Assembly: GCA_045541535.1 (NCBI GenBank)
Contig: JAZQJG010000034.1
Coordinates: forward strand, 62,001 to 126,000
Reading direction: 5' to 3'
Length of the DNA: 64,000 bases
Origin: Firm-08 sp045541535
Lineage (GTDB): Bacteria; Bacillota; Clostridia; Oscillospirales; QAKW01
The notes under the pieces were generated by a model. It saw nothing but the letters and a program-made list of their open reading frames with translations. It searched no databases and was not told the origin of the DNA. Both the position numbers and the translations under genes were made by a program. How positions within the stretch are numbered: the stretch's first letter is position 1; each line of letters begins with the position of its first letter. Below are positions 43,094-52,567 of the stretch, in pieces.

Positions 43094-43122
43094 ATTATAA
43101 CACCAAGCGTTTCACTTGTCAA
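43094..43122 (-). promoter_or_regulatory. Consensus promoter of the thrS leader
   Basis: On the minus strand a perfect TTGACA and a perfect TATAAT are separated by 17 bases. Confidence 0.9.
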
Positions 43123-43131
43123 TCAGTGTTT

Positions 43132-43896
43132 TTAGTCAAGACTGCGCAGGAATTTGATGCAACGGCCAACCTCTTCGGCGCCGGTGGGATCTAAGCCCTC
43201 GGATTCAACTACCATACGGACGTTGTTCTTAATTGCCCACTCGCGGAAAACAGTGACGGGCGCCTGACCCTCACCCAAGGCCTTCCCTTTGACACCGGTG
43301 TGAACGTCATCATAATTCTTATTTTCGGGGGCAGAGGGGAAACCGTCCTTAAGGTGGATCACGGAAATACGGCCTTTGTTTGCTTCCAAAAATGCCAACG
43401 CATCAATGCCGGAATTGAAAGCCCAGAAGGTATCCACCTCAATTTCAACGTTGGTACGATTCAAAATCTCGGTTTCAACAATCTGACCGTCACGGTTGGG
43501 CACCAGTTCTCTGGAATGATTGTGATAACCCAGACGAAGGCCATTATCCTTCAACATTTTTTCAGCATAGTTCAAACGAGCGATCTGAAGATCCAAAGTA
43601 AAGGCATCGCCAAAACGCATACCGGGTACGATAATGGTATCGCAACCGATGGTTTTGTGATAAGCAATGGTCTTTTCAATTTTTTCAGGAGCAAGTTCGA
43701 CAAGGTGAGTATGAGTACCGGAGCAAATCAAACCATACTCGTCCAGCCAAGACTTAACATCCTCAGCAGTGTTGCCGAAAAAACCAGCAAACTCAATGTA
43801 TTTATAGCCAAGTTCTGCAACCTTTTTCAGTGCGCCACGCAGATCCTCAGCAGCCATATCGCGAATGCTGAACATTTGTAATCCGTATTCAACCAT
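43132..43896 (-). CDS. Sugar phosphate isomerase/epimerase-like TIM-barrel protein
   Basis: The 254-residue protein has the xylose-isomerase-like TIM barrel: ELGYKYIEFAGF near the start, metal-ligand regions LGYHNHSREL, VEIEVDTFWAF and ISVIHLKDGF, and a final Glu in MVVESEG. Such proteins epimerise or dehydrate keto-sugars and inositols. The substrate is unknown; a link to the Gfo/Idh/MocA gene at the window start is only a functional-class guess. GGAGG lies 8 bases before ATG 43896. Confidence 0.88.
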   Translation of the reverse strand: MVEYGLQMFSIRDMAAEDLRGALKKVAELGYKYIEFAGFFGNTAEDVKSWLDEYGLICSGTHTHLVELAPEKIEKTIAYHKTIGCDTIIVPGMRFGDAFTLDLQIARLNYAEKMLKDNGLRLGYHNHSRELVPNRDGQIVETEILNRTNVEIEVDTFWAFNSGIDALAFLEANKGRISVIHLKDGFPSAPENKNYDDVHTGVKGKALGEGQAPVTVFREWAIKNNVRMVVESEGLDPTGAEEVGRCIKFLRSLD

Positions 43897-43958
43897 AGTA
43901 GTTTCCTCCAAATTTTAGTATATTTTCATTATGCCACCAAATTTCATTAAAGTCAATA

Positions 43959-43986
43959 AAAAAGAGCGCAGAAAAGCGCTCTTTTT
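43959..43986 (-). terminator. Intrinsic terminator of pcrA
   Basis: The stem AAAAAGAGCGC/GCGCTCTTTTT stands directly after the pcrA stop codon. Confidence 0.9.
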
Positions 43987-43987
43987 A

Positions 43988-46222
43988 TCACAGTTTTTCA
44001 AGCTTTGCAAAATTAGCCATCACCTTTTTGGGCAGATCAAATTTATCAAATTTAATCTCCAACAAAGTGTCATTTCCCATATCGCGGGTAGAAAGCACCA
44101 CTCCGTCGCCAAATGCTTTGTGCCGCACTCTCGCGCCCACGGCGTAATGATCTGTGCATTTTGTTCCCGTAGCGCGCCCCACCGTAGAGGTGACAGCCGC
44201 AGACGGACGCTTCGGGGTATAAGCCGGCACCCGTTGCGTAGCCGTGGCAAAGGCGGAAACCGTCGCCTTGCGCTCCTCATACAGCCGCTCTACGTTTTCT
44301 TCCGGCAACTCACGTACAAAGCGAGAGGGTTGATAATACGAGGTTTTACCGTAGAGCATTCGCTGCGCTGCGAACAAAATGTATAGCCGTTTTTTGGCGC
44401 GGGTTATGCCAACGTACATTAAGCGACGCTCTTCTTCAATATCCTCGGGATTCCCCATACTTTGCAAACCGGGAAAAATACCGTCTTCAACGCCCACCAT
44501 AAATACGTTGTCAAATTCAAGACCCTTGGCGCTGTGTAACGTCATCAGCACCACACGGTCATCTGCATCATCCAGTTGATCCACGTCTGTCATCAAAGAA
44601 ATCTCTTCCAAAAACATTGCAAGAGAAGCCTGTTCATTTTGCTCCTCATACAGAGTAACGGTGGACAAAAACTCCTGCAAGTTAGCAAGTCGATCCTTGG
44701 CCTCTTCAGTATTTTCGGCCAGCAACATCTGGGTATATCCCGTAGCGGTAAACAATTCACTGACAAGTTGAGAAAGCGTCCCCGTTTCCTTAATATTCGT
44801 CAAATGGTGGATGAGGTTTGCAAACTGTTTAAGGCCGGAAACCGCTCGGCCCAGTTCGGGGAAATATTCCGCCCGCTCCAGCACATCGAACATACTCATA
44901 CCCTTTACTTGCGCAATTTCTTCCACTCTGCCTACCGTCGTAGGACCAATGGCGCGCTTGGGCTCGTTGATAATTCTTTTCAATCTCAAGTTATCGTTGT
45001 GGTTTTGAATCAAAAAGAGATAGGACAAAATATCCCGAATTTCTTTTCTGTCATAAAATCGTACGCCACCGATCACTTTATAAGCAATGCCGGATTTGAC
45101 CAGAGAACGCTCAATGGCATTAGATTGGGCGTTGGTGCGGTACAGAATGGCAAAATCCCTATACTGCGCCTCCCCCTTGGCTACCACATCCAGAATGGTA
45201 TCGGTAACAAACAAGCTCTCCTCGTATTCATTGGCCAGCTTGTTCAGATATACCTTCTCTCCGCCCTTTGCCGCCGTCCACAGATTTTTTCCTTTTCTGC
45301 CTTCGTTGTGCTTGATGACGTGATTGGCCGCCTCCAAAATGTGATGGGTGGAACGATAGTTTTGCTCCAGGCGAATTACCTTTGCTCCGGGAAACGTTGT
45401 TTCAAAGGATAAAATATTTTCAATGGTTGCGCCACGGAATTTGTAGATACTCTGATCGTCATCGCCGACAACGCAGATGTTTTTATGATATTCGGAGATC
45501 AGACTTACCAGTTGATACTGTAACGGGTTGGTATCCTGATACTCGTCCACCATTACGTAACGGAACTGTCTGCCGTAACGCTCCTTGATCTCCGGGAACT
45601 GCTCCAAAAGTTCCACAGTCTTTAAGATCATATCATCAAAGTCCAGGGCGTTGGCATCCTTAAGCTGAGCGCAATATCCCTCATACACCCGTTGAATGCA
45701 CTGGTTGAGATAATTATTGCCGTATGCCTGCAAAAATTGATCCGGTAGCACACGGGCGTCCTTGGCTCTGGAAATGAGATTGAGCACCATTTTCGGAGCA
45801 ATGGACTTTTCATCCATTTCAAACCGTTTGAGCAGGTCTTTGATCACCCTGAGAGAGTCATCGGTGGCGTAAATAGAAAAATCTCGGCTATACCCCAAGT
45901 TCTCAATTTCACGACGCAACACTCTGGCGCAAAAAGAATGGAAGGTAGATGCCCAAACATCCGCGCCCGTCTCACCGATCATTGCGGCAATACGCTCCTT
46001 GAGTTCCCCGGCCGCCTTGTTGGTAAAGGTGATGGCAAGAATCTGATAAGGCTGACACAGCCCTTGCTCCAAAATGTGAGCGATGCGCTGAATCAACACC
46101 GTAGTTTTACCACTACCGGCGCCCGCCAAAATCAGCAAAGGGCCTTCTGTGGTCAGCACCGCCTGCCGTTGCATTTCGTTCATTCGATTAAATTGCTGTT
46201 TGATTTTTTCTGTGTCCATCAC
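43988..46222 (-). CDS. pcrA: ATP-dependent DNA helicase PcrA/UvrD
   Basis: The 744-residue superfamily 1 helicase has Q-motif MNEMQRQAV, Walker A GAGSGKTTVLIQR, VDEYQDTNPLQYQ (motif II), VGDDDQSIYKFRGA (III), EQNYRST (IV), TLHSAKGLEFDNVF and YVGITRAKK (VI). The variable C-terminal tail ends in a Tudor-like segment (YAVGARVRHKAFGDGVV) that in PcrA binds RNA polymerase. It acts in nucleotide excision repair and clears replication obstacles. A GTG at 46222 and an ATG at 46219 are both possible. It follows sigF by 57 bases without a clear terminator. Confidence 0.97.
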   Translation of the reverse strand: MMDTEKIKQQFNRMNEMQRQAVLTTEGPLLILAGAGSGKTTVLIQRIAHILEQGLCQPYQILAITFTNKAAGELKERIAAMIGETGADVWASTFHSFCARVLRREIENLGYSRDFSIYATDDSLRVIKDLLKRFEMDEKSIAPKMVLNLISRAKDARVLPDQFLQAYGNNYLNQCIQRVYEGYCAQLKDANALDFDDMILKTVELLEQFPEIKERYGRQFRYVMVDEYQDTNPLQYQLVSLISEYHKNICVVGDDDQSIYKFRGATIENILSFETTFPGAKVIRLEQNYRSTHHILEAANHVIKHNEGRKGKNLWTAAKGGEKVYLNKLANEYEESLFVTDTILDVVAKGEAQYRDFAILYRTNAQSNAIERSLVKSGIAYKVIGGVRFYDRKEIRDILSYLFLIQNHNDNLRLKRIINEPKRAIGPTTVGRVEEIAQVKGMSMFDVLERAEYFPELGRAVSGLKQFANLIHHLTNIKETGTLSQLVSELFTATGYTQMLLAENTEEAKDRLANLQEFLSTVTLYEEQNEQASLAMFLEEISLMTDVDQLDDADDRVVLMTLHSAKGLEFDNVFMVGVEDGIFPGLQSMGNPEDIEEERRLMYVGITRAKKRLYILFAAQRMLYGKTSYYQPSRFVRELPEENVERLYEERKATVSAFATATQRVPAYTPKRPSAAVTSTVGRATGTKCTDHYAVGARVRHKAFGDGVVLSTRDMGNDTLLEIKFDKFDLPKKVMANFAKLEKL

Positions 46223-46279
46223 GGTTACCGGTATCCTCCAAAAGTTTAATACCAGTCAAGTATAACACATTTTTATCAA

Positions 46280-46939
46280 TTATGAAATCATTTTCCCAAG
46301 TTTTTTTAATATATTTTTTTCAAGTCTTGAAACCGACACCTGTGAGATCCCCAGTGAAACAGCAGTTTCACTCTGCGTACGGTCTAAAAAGTAGCGTAGC
46401 ACGATCAATTGCCGCTCCCGTCCCTCCAGTCTTTCCAGTGCTTGATGAAGAATGATATGATCCAAATCCTTTTCTTGTGTATCCTCTCCCACCAGATCAG
46501 CAAGACTCCCTCCCGCTTCGCATTCCCGGTCCAAGGATATCACCTGATCCTTAAGTTCCAAGCACTCAACCACGTCTTCCGGGCGAAGCTGCATACTGTC
46601 GGCAATTTCCCGTACCGTTGCCTCACGTCCCAAGGTATGAAATAAACGTTCCTCCGTTTGCCGAACTTTTGTCGCCCTTTCTTTTAGAGTTCTGGAAACC
46701 TTGATGGACCCGTTATCTCTAAAATATGTCTTCAACTCTCCAACGATTTTAGCCACCGCATAGGTGGAAAACTTCAAATTCCGAGTGGCGTCAAAGTTTT
46801 TAGCAGCTTTAATGAGCCCGAGGGACCCAATCTGCAACAAATCCTCAAAATCCGTTCCCCGTCCGACAAAGCGCCGCGCCACCATGGCCACCAAGCCCAT
46901 ATTTTCCGTCACCAATCTGTCGGTTGCCGATACGGTCAT
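46280..46939 (-). CDS. sigF: Sporulation sigma factor F
   Basis: The 219-residue sigma-70 factor has region 2 (DFEDLLQIGSLGLIKAAKNFD, LKFSTYAVAKIVGELKTYFRD), region 3 and region 4 (LEGRERQLIVLRYF, QSETAVSLGISQVSVSRLE). Position after spoIIAB identifies it as sigma F, the first forespore-specific sigma factor, rather than sigma G. ATG 46939 overlaps the spoIIAB stop as ATGA; AAGGAT lies upstream. Confidence 0.95.
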   Translation of the reverse strand: MTVSATDRLVTENMGLVAMVARRFVGRGTDFEDLLQIGSLGLIKAAKNFDATRNLKFSTYAVAKIVGELKTYFRDNGSIKVSRTLKERATKVRQTEERLFHTLGREATVREIADSMQLRPEDVVECLELKDQVISLDRECEAGGSLADLVGEDTQEKDLDHIILHQALERLEGRERQLIVLRYFLDRTQSETAVSLGISQVSVSRLEKNILKKLGKMIS

Positions 46940-47379
46940 ATACCGATATCCTTGCCGCAAATCTGCTTTTCCATAAAAATTCTGGTACCTCGTCCAAGGC
47001 GAGAGGTTACCCGCACTTTATCGCAAAAGGTTTCCATAATGGTAAAGCCCATGCCGCTTCGCTCACCGTTATCACAGGTAGTATATAACGGCTCACGGGC
47101 AAGTTCAATATCGTCGATTCCACAGCCTTTATCACGGATAATCACCTGCAGGCGGTGATCCTCAAACAGCTTGGCGGTTATGTAAATGATCCCGATCATC
47201 TCTTTATAGCCATGAACGATTGAATTGGTGACCGCTTCGGAAACGGCCGTTTTCAACTCGCTGATTTCTTCCAGCGTCGGATCCAACTGCGCCGCGAAGG
47301 CCGCAACCGCCACTCGAGCGTAGTTCTCATTACAGGACCGGGATTCAATCTGCAATTGCATCGTATTAATAGGTTTCAT
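46936..47379 (-). CDS. spoIIAB: Anti-sigma F factor / serine kinase SpoIIAB
   Basis: The 147-residue GHKL protein has N-box AVSEAVTNSIVHGY, G1 DKGCGIDDI and G2 SGMGFTIM. It holds sigma F inactive and phosphorylates SpoIIAA. ATG 47379 has GAGGAG 8 bases upstream and overlaps the spoIIAA end by 14 bases. Confidence 0.96.
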   Translation of the reverse strand: MKPINTMQLQIESRSCNENYARVAVAAFAAQLDPTLEEISELKTAVSEAVTNSIVHGYKEMIGIIYITAKLFEDHRLQVIIRDKGCGIDDIELAREPLYTTCDNGERSGMGFTIMETFCDKVRVTSRLGRGTRIFMEKQICGKDIGI

Positions 47380-47692
47380 AGCAACTCTCCTCAATTTTTA
47401 CGTATTTTTGCAGTCCGCTCATCATAAGTACCTTGCGAATTGCACCTTTTAGGTTCACGACGATCAACTCGCCTCCCAAATTACTGCAGGTCTTGCGCCG
47501 TCCCATAATCACCGCAAGCCCTGAACTGTCCATAAATCCCAAATTCTCAAAATCAAGATATACACGCCTTGGCCGTCGCAAAGAGATTTCAAGATCTATT
47601 TTTTCTCCAATTCCTTTGGCCGAATGATGATCCAGTTCACCCCGCAAGCCAACCCACAGCTCGTCCCCTCTTTTTTCATAGGATATTTCCAT
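47366..47692 (-). CDS. spoIIAA: Anti-anti-sigma F factor SpoIIAA
   Basis: The 108-residue STAS protein has the phosphorylatable serine in FMDSSGLAVIMGR. When dephosphorylated it frees sigma F from SpoIIAB. ATG 47692 follows AGGAGGG. First gene of the spoIIA operon. Confidence 0.96.
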   Translation of the reverse strand: MEISYEKRGDELWVGLRGELDHHSAKGIGEKIDLEISLRRPRRVYLDFENLGFMDSSGLAVIMGRRKTCSNLGGELIVVNLKGAIRKVLMMSGLQKYVKIEESCYETY

Positions 47693-47713
47693 AATTCCCT
47701 CCTGAAACAAAAA

Positions 47714-47745
47714 ATAACCTTTCTGCTTAGTAACAGAAAGGTTAT
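47714..47745 (-). terminator. Intrinsic terminator of folC
   Basis: The 12-bp stem ATAACCTTTCTG/CAGAAAGGTTAT is followed on the minus strand by six T residues, only about 20 bases before the spoIIAA start. Confidence 0.88.
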
Positions 47746-47759
47746 CATAAAGAGTTTGA

Positions 47760-49058
47760 TTATTTTGTCAAAAAGGATTGGATGCCTTGTTTTTTCAACG
47801 CAAGAGCCGCTGATTCCATAATATAAAAAGAACCGCAAATCAGCAGACAGTCCTCCCCGATATCATTCAGCGCCGCTTGCACCGCTTGCTCCACCGAATC
47901 AAAAGCCATACAATTTTCGCAATAGCTTTTCGCAACGGCAGAAATCTCACGAGGTGATAAAGCGCGGGGCATATCCGGCGCTACTGCATAAAAAGCATCT
48001 GCTCTGGCAGCAAGGGATCGGATAGCAAATTCGTACTCCTTATCCTTCATCACTGCAAAAACAATGCGTTTGCGCCGATCTTTCATACGATCCAGCAAGG
48101 CCGTCAACGCATCAATGCCTTGCGGATTATGACCGGCATCCATAATAATCAATGGGTGCTGACTTACCCGTTCAAAACGGGCGGGCATATGGCATCGTGC
48201 AATCCCAAAGGCCACCGCATCATCCGACAAATCACAGCCGGTCTTGCGCAAGGCCTCTACAGTCTCCAACACGGTGATTGCATTATACACCTGATACTCG
48301 CCCATCAATTGCTGTGTATACGCTTTGCCGCAATAGGTAAATTCGTTGCCGTCCAAATCCTGCCGCAAAACTTTGACGGCCGCAAGAGCGGGCAACGTCA
48401 TCTCACAGCCACGCTCACTGCAGATTTCCCGTAACCTTTCAAGGGCTTCGGGAGGTTGCAAGGGATAAATCACCGCCTTACACCCGGGCTTAATTATACC
48501 GGCCTTTTCAAAGGCGATTTGCGAAAGCGTATTGCCGAGAATATCAGTGTGATCCAACGATAGTGCGGTGATCACGGCAACAAGTGGCGCATCAATAACG
48601 TTGGTTGCATCGAAACGTCCGCCGAGGCCCACTTCCAGTACGACGTAGTCGCACGCACACTCCGCAAAGTAGCAAAACGCAATGGCAGTGACCACCTCAA
48701 ACTCCGTCACGGCATCCCAGCCGTCCGCTTCCATTTGAGCGCAAATAGCAGAAATGCGCTCCGTATGTCTACAGAGCGCATTCTCGGAAATCTTTTCACC
48801 GTTTACTGCAATGCGCTCTCTGAACTCATAAACGTACGGAGAGGTATATTTGCCCACCCGATAACCGCCCGCCTGCAAAATTTCTGCCAGCATCGTCACC
48901 GTCGAGCCCTTGCCATTGGTGCCTGCAACGTGTACAAACTTGGTTTGTTTTTGCGGATCGCCCAATCGGCGCATCAACTCCCGCATACGCTCCAGCCCCA
49001 ACTTGGAGCCGAAGCGCATAATGGAGTGAATATATTGCATTGCCTGTTCGTAATTCAA
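47760..49058 (-). CDS. folC: Folylpolyglutamate synthase / dihydrofolate synthase
   Basis: The 432-residue Mur-ligase-like enzyme has the P-loop VAGTNGKGSTVTML, TSPYVYEFRERI, VVLEVGLGGRFDATNV, LDHTDILG and the C-terminal MDAGHNPQGIDAL. It adds glutamate to dihydropteroate and folates. The TTG start at 49058 gives the usual N-terminus and has AAGGA upstream; it lies 2 bases after the valS stop, so both share a transcript. Confidence 0.95.
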   Translation of the reverse strand: MNYEQAMQYIHSIMRFGSKLGLERMRELMRRLGDPQKQTKFVHVAGTNGKGSTVTMLAEILQAGGYRVGKYTSPYVYEFRERIAVNGEKISENALCRHTERISAICAQMEADGWDAVTEFEVVTAIAFCYFAECACDYVVLEVGLGGRFDATNVIDAPLVAVITALSLDHTDILGNTLSQIAFEKAGIIKPGCKAVIYPLQPPEALERLREICSERGCEMTLPALAAVKVLRQDLDGNEFTYCGKAYTQQLMGEYQVYNAITVLETVEALRKTGCDLSDDAVAFGIARCHMPARFERVSQHPLIIMDAGHNPQGIDALTALLDRMKDRRKRIVFAVMKDKEYEFAIRSLAARADAFYAVAPDMPRALSPREISAVAKSYCENCMAFDSVEQAVQAALNDIGEDCLLICGSFYIMESAALALKKQGIQSFLTK

Positions 49059-49060
49059 GA

Positions 49061-51694
49061 TTAGTCCTTCTTTTCTAGTCCCGCAATAGTCGCTTCAATG
49101 GAAGCAATCAACTGCTCGAACTTTACTTTTTTCTCTTTCTCCTGTTCCACCAACTGCGCAGGTGCCTTGGCCATAAAGCCGGCATTACCGAGCTTACCGT
49201 TAACACGACCAAGTTCTGCCTTTGCATTTTCAAGTTCCTTATTCAACCGTTTGATCTCGGCGGCGATATCCACCAATTGATCAAAAGGAATATAAACCTT
49301 ACCCAAGGTGCAAACAATGTTTACCGCATTGTCGGCAGGGCACTTCTCAACGCTGACTTCACTGGCGCCGGCCAACTTGCCAAAGAAGGGAGCGGCATCC
49401 AAAACCACCTCGGGATACTCGGTTTCAAAATACAAAGCCGCCTTTTTGGACATAGGAACGTTCATTTCACTACGACGGAACCGAATGGCCTTAATGGCAT
49501 CCATCACCCGCTCCATATCCTCGGCATCCTTCGAAAAGACAAGATTTTCATCATATTTGGGGAAAGCGGCAATCATAATGGACTCGTCTTCCATAGGCAT
49601 AGATTGCCAGATCGCTTCGGTCAGGAACGGCATAAAGGGATGCAGCATCTTCAGTGCGCCGGTAAATACATACAGAAGCACTCTTTGGGTTTGCTCATTC
49701 TCTTCGGTGTTATCCTTATCGTTCAGTCTGGGCTTTACAAGCTCAATATACCAATCACAGAACAGATCCCAAATGAAATCATAAACCTTCTGCAGAGCCA
49801 GACCGATTTCAAATTTATCCAGATTATCGGTAACGTCCTTAACAACGGCATTATAGCGATCCAAAATCCATTTATCCTCTGCACGAAGTTTGGCAAAGTC
49901 GGGATGCGCATCCTCCACCGTCAGATTCATCAGAATAAATCTGGCAGCATTCCAAACCTTGTTGGCAAAGTTGCGGGAGGATTCAACGCGCTCGTCATAA
50001 TAACGCATATCGTTACCGGGCGAGTTGCCGGTGGCAAGACTGAAGCGCAAAGCATCGGCACCGTATTTTTCAATAACTTCCAGCGGATCAATGCCGTTGC
50101 CCAGGGATTTGGACATTTTTCTACCCTGAGAATCACGGACCAGGCCGTGAATGAGAACGTGAGAGAAGGGTTTTTCCTTCATATGTTCCATACCGGAAAA
50201 GATCATTCTGGCAACCCAGAAGAAGATAATATCATAGCCGGTAACCAGGACGCTGGTGGGATAAAAATACTTCAGATCCTCAGTATTATCGGGCCAACCC
50301 AACGTGGAGAAGGGCCAGAGTGCGGAAGAAAACCAGGTATCCAGCACGTCGCTGTCCTGATGAATATGGGTGCTACCGCACTTGGGGCATACACTCACCT
50401 CTTCAGCGGCGACCACCATTTCACCGCAATCCTCACAGTAGTATGCAGGAATACGGTGACCCCACCACAACTGACGGGAAATGCACCAATCACGCACGTT
50501 TTCCATCCAGTTAAGATAGGTCTTGGTAAAGCGGCCGGGAACAAACTTGATTTCTTCGTCCTTTACCACACGGATCGCCTCTTTAGCCAACGGCTCCATT
50601 TTTACAAACCATTGTTTGGAAGAAATAGGCTCAACCGTAGTGCCGCAACGATAGCAGGTACCAACGTTGTGCATATGGGGCTTGATCTTTACAAGATATC
50701 CGCCCTCTTCCAAATCGGCGACAATCGCCTTTCTGGCCTCATAGCGGTCCATGCCCTGATACTTGCCACCGTTCTCATTTACGCAAGCCTTGTCATCCAG
50801 CACCAAAATTTCTTCCAAGCCGTGGCGCTTGCCAACCTCAAAGTCGTTGGGGTCATGGCTGGGAGTAATCTTTACGCAACCGGTACCAAAGTCCTTTTCA
50901 ACGTATTCATCGGCAACCACGGGAATCTCTCTACCAACCAAAGGCAGGATCAACATTTTACCAACCAAATGAGTATATCTTTCATCATCGGGATGCACGG
51001 CAACAGCGGTATCGCCCAGCATGGTTTCGGGGCGGGTAGTAGCGATCTCTACAAACTCATCACTATCCTTAACGGGATAACGAATGTGCCAGAAATTACC
51101 CTGCTGCTCGTCATACTCAACCTCTGCATCGGACAGAGCGGTAATACAATTGGGACACCAGTTGATAATACGGTTGCCTTTATAAATCAGACCCTTGTTG
51201 TACAGGTTGATAAATACCTCTTTAACCGCCTTGGAACAGCCATCGTCCATAGTAAAGCGTTCTCTGTCCCAATCACAGCTGGAGCCCAATTTTTTGAGCT
51301 GATTGATAATACGGTTTCCGTATTGCTCTTTCCAAGCCCAAACGCGCTTTAAAAACTCTTCTCTGCCCAGATCGTGACGGGTCAGACCCTCCGATTTACG
51401 CAGTTCTTCCTCAACTTTAATCTGGGTCGCAATGCCGGCGTGGTCGGTACCGGGAACCCACAGCGCATTAAAGCCCTGCATTCTCTTATAACGGATCAGA
51501 ATATCCTGCAAGGTCTCGTCCAAAGCGTGACCCATATGCAGCTGACCGGTAACGTTAGGCGGCGGGATCACGACGGTAAAGGGAACCTTGTCGGAATCGG
51601 GCTCTGCATGAAAATATTTACCCTTCAACCAAAAATCGTATATGTCCTGTTCTACTTCTTGCGGGGCATACTGTTTGGCAAGTTCTTTAGCCAT
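49061..51694 (-). CDS. valS: Valyl-tRNA synthetase
   Basis: The 877-residue class I synthetase has the HIGH motif as HMGH in PPPNVTGQLHMGHALD, the CP1 editing domain (TTRPETMLGDTAVAVHPDD), two zinc-type CxxC sets, KMSKS (GRKMSKSLGNGIDPL), the tryptophan-rich DWCISRQLWWGH, and the C-terminal coiled coil that clamps tRNA. Length is normal. Controlled by an upstream T-box. Confidence 0.98.
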   Translation of the reverse strand: MAKELAKQYAPQEVEQDIYDFWLKGKYFHAEPDSDKVPFTVVIPPPNVTGQLHMGHALDETLQDILIRYKRMQGFNALWVPGTDHAGIATQIKVEEELRKSEGLTRHDLGREEFLKRVWAWKEQYGNRIINQLKKLGSSCDWDRERFTMDDGCSKAVKEVFINLYNKGLIYKGNRIINWCPNCITALSDAEVEYDEQQGNFWHIRYPVKDSDEFVEIATTRPETMLGDTAVAVHPDDERYTHLVGKMLILPLVGREIPVVADEYVEKDFGTGCVKITPSHDPNDFEVGKRHGLEEILVLDDKACVNENGGKYQGMDRYEARKAIVADLEEGGYLVKIKPHMHNVGTCYRCGTTVEPISSKQWFVKMEPLAKEAIRVVKDEEIKFVPGRFTKTYLNWMENVRDWCISRQLWWGHRIPAYYCEDCGEMVVAAEEVSVCPKCGSTHIHQDSDVLDTWFSSALWPFSTLGWPDNTEDLKYFYPTSVLVTGYDIIFFWVARMIFSGMEHMKEKPFSHVLIHGLVRDSQGRKMSKSLGNGIDPLEVIEKYGADALRFSLATGNSPGNDMRYYDERVESSRNFANKVWNAARFILMNLTVEDAHPDFAKLRAEDKWILDRYNAVVKDVTDNLDKFEIGLALQKVYDFIWDLFCDWYIELVKPRLNDKDNTEENEQTQRVLLYVFTGALKMLHPFMPFLTEAIWQSMPMEDESIMIAAFPKYDENLVFSKDAEDMERVMDAIKAIRFRRSEMNVPMSKKAALYFETEYPEVVLDAAPFFGKLAGASEVSVEKCPADNAVNIVCTLGKVYIPFDQLVDIAAEIKRLNKELENAKAELGRVNGKLGNAGFMAKAPAQLVEQEKEKKVKFEQLIASIEATIAGLEKKD

Positions 51695-51746
51695 TTTTGC
51701 ATATCTCCTTTTAAATCATTTACATTTTTGTCGGGACAAATAAAAT

Positions 51747-52018
51747 GCACTCATCCCAAAGATAACTTTGAGACGAGTGCCGAAATATCGTTTCACCCGC
51801 GGTACCACTCAAATTGCAGTATTAAACCGCCACTCAGGATCCAACAATCCTTTAGCATTTACGCAGCCATCACGAGAAGATTCTACTCACGCCAAGAGCG
51901 CTTTCTTTCTTCCGGCTCGGAAGCTACAAATACAAAAGTCTTTTAATGGCTTGCACCTGCCGCCATCTCTCTGAAAAAAGAGTTCTTGTACCCTCTTCGT
52001 CATAGCCTTTATAATTTA
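51747..52018 (-). promoter_or_regulatory. T-box riboswitch of valS (specifier GTA)
   Basis: The leader has the T-box GAGTGGTACCGCGG (51797-51810) and a terminator stem (51747-51780) followed by ATTTTATTT. In Stem I GTA (51925-51927) precedes GCTTCCGAGC, in the same position as ACC in the thrS leader, and encodes valine. Confidence 0.92.
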
Positions 52019-52024
52019 ATTATT

Positions 52025-52053
52025 ATATTAACACACCAAAAAATAAAAGTCAA
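52025..52053 (-). promoter_or_regulatory. Promoter of the valS leader
   Basis: On the minus strand TTGACT and TAATAT are separated by 17 bases, just downstream of the deoxyinosine glycosylase gene. Confidence 0.75.
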
Positions 52054-52081
52054 TACGTCAATTCTTCTGTAGACCATAACC

Positions 52082-52567
52082 TCAGCGGATAATCTTATAT
52101 GCTTCAATCAAATCATCCAACGACATACGGGCATTCGCCGGTGACGGACTGGGAAGCAAAACCGCTTCCTTTTTAATTGAGGGTTTGATCAGTTTATTAT
52201 AAAGATTAAAGGCCGTCGTGCCTGTGGTGTAAATTTTGTGAATATAGGTGTAGCGGATAATAGATGCAATGTCGTTGGGAACAGGATTACGAATGGACGC
52301 ATCCGACGCTCCAACGATATCACAGCTTTCCAGCACGTCCCACAAAGCAATTTTATGTTCTTTCAGTAGCAAAATACATTCCCGTTCATTTTGCGGCACG
52401 GGCTCATCAAACACACCGGCAAGCGTCTTCCAAAATCGGTTTTGCGGATGGGCATAGTAAAACATTTTTTCTCTGGATTTGGGAGAAGGCATTGTGCCGA
52501 GAATCAATATTTCGCTATCAGAAAAAAATATAGGGTCCAACGTATGTTGCACGTGTTGTTCATCCAT
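52082..52567 (-). CDS. DNA-deoxyinosine glycosylase (UDG superfamily, HDG type)
   Basis: The 161-residue protein has LDPIFFSDSEILILGTMPSPKS and YYAHPQNRFWKTL, the signature of the hypoxanthine-DNA glycosylase branch of the uracil glycosylase superfamily, and a late LLPSPSPANAR motif. It should remove deaminated adenine (hypoxanthine) from DNA. Its ATG shares a base with the stop of the upstream tRNA thiolase gene (TAATG), showing coupling. Confidence 0.88.
   Translation of the reverse strand: MDEQHVQHTLDPIFFSDSEILILGTMPSPKSREKMFYYAHPQNRFWKTLAGVFDEPVPQNERECILLLKEHKIALWDVLESCDIVGASDASIRNPVPNDIASIIRYTYIHKIYTTGTTAFNLYNKLIKPSIKKEAVLLPSPSPANARMSLDDLIEAYKIIR

Noticed and set aside
49277..51352. Open frame of 691 codons antisense to valS
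   Set aside because: It is fully opposite a clear valyl-tRNA synthetase, has no ribosome binding site and no recognisable motifs; it arises from valS codon bias.
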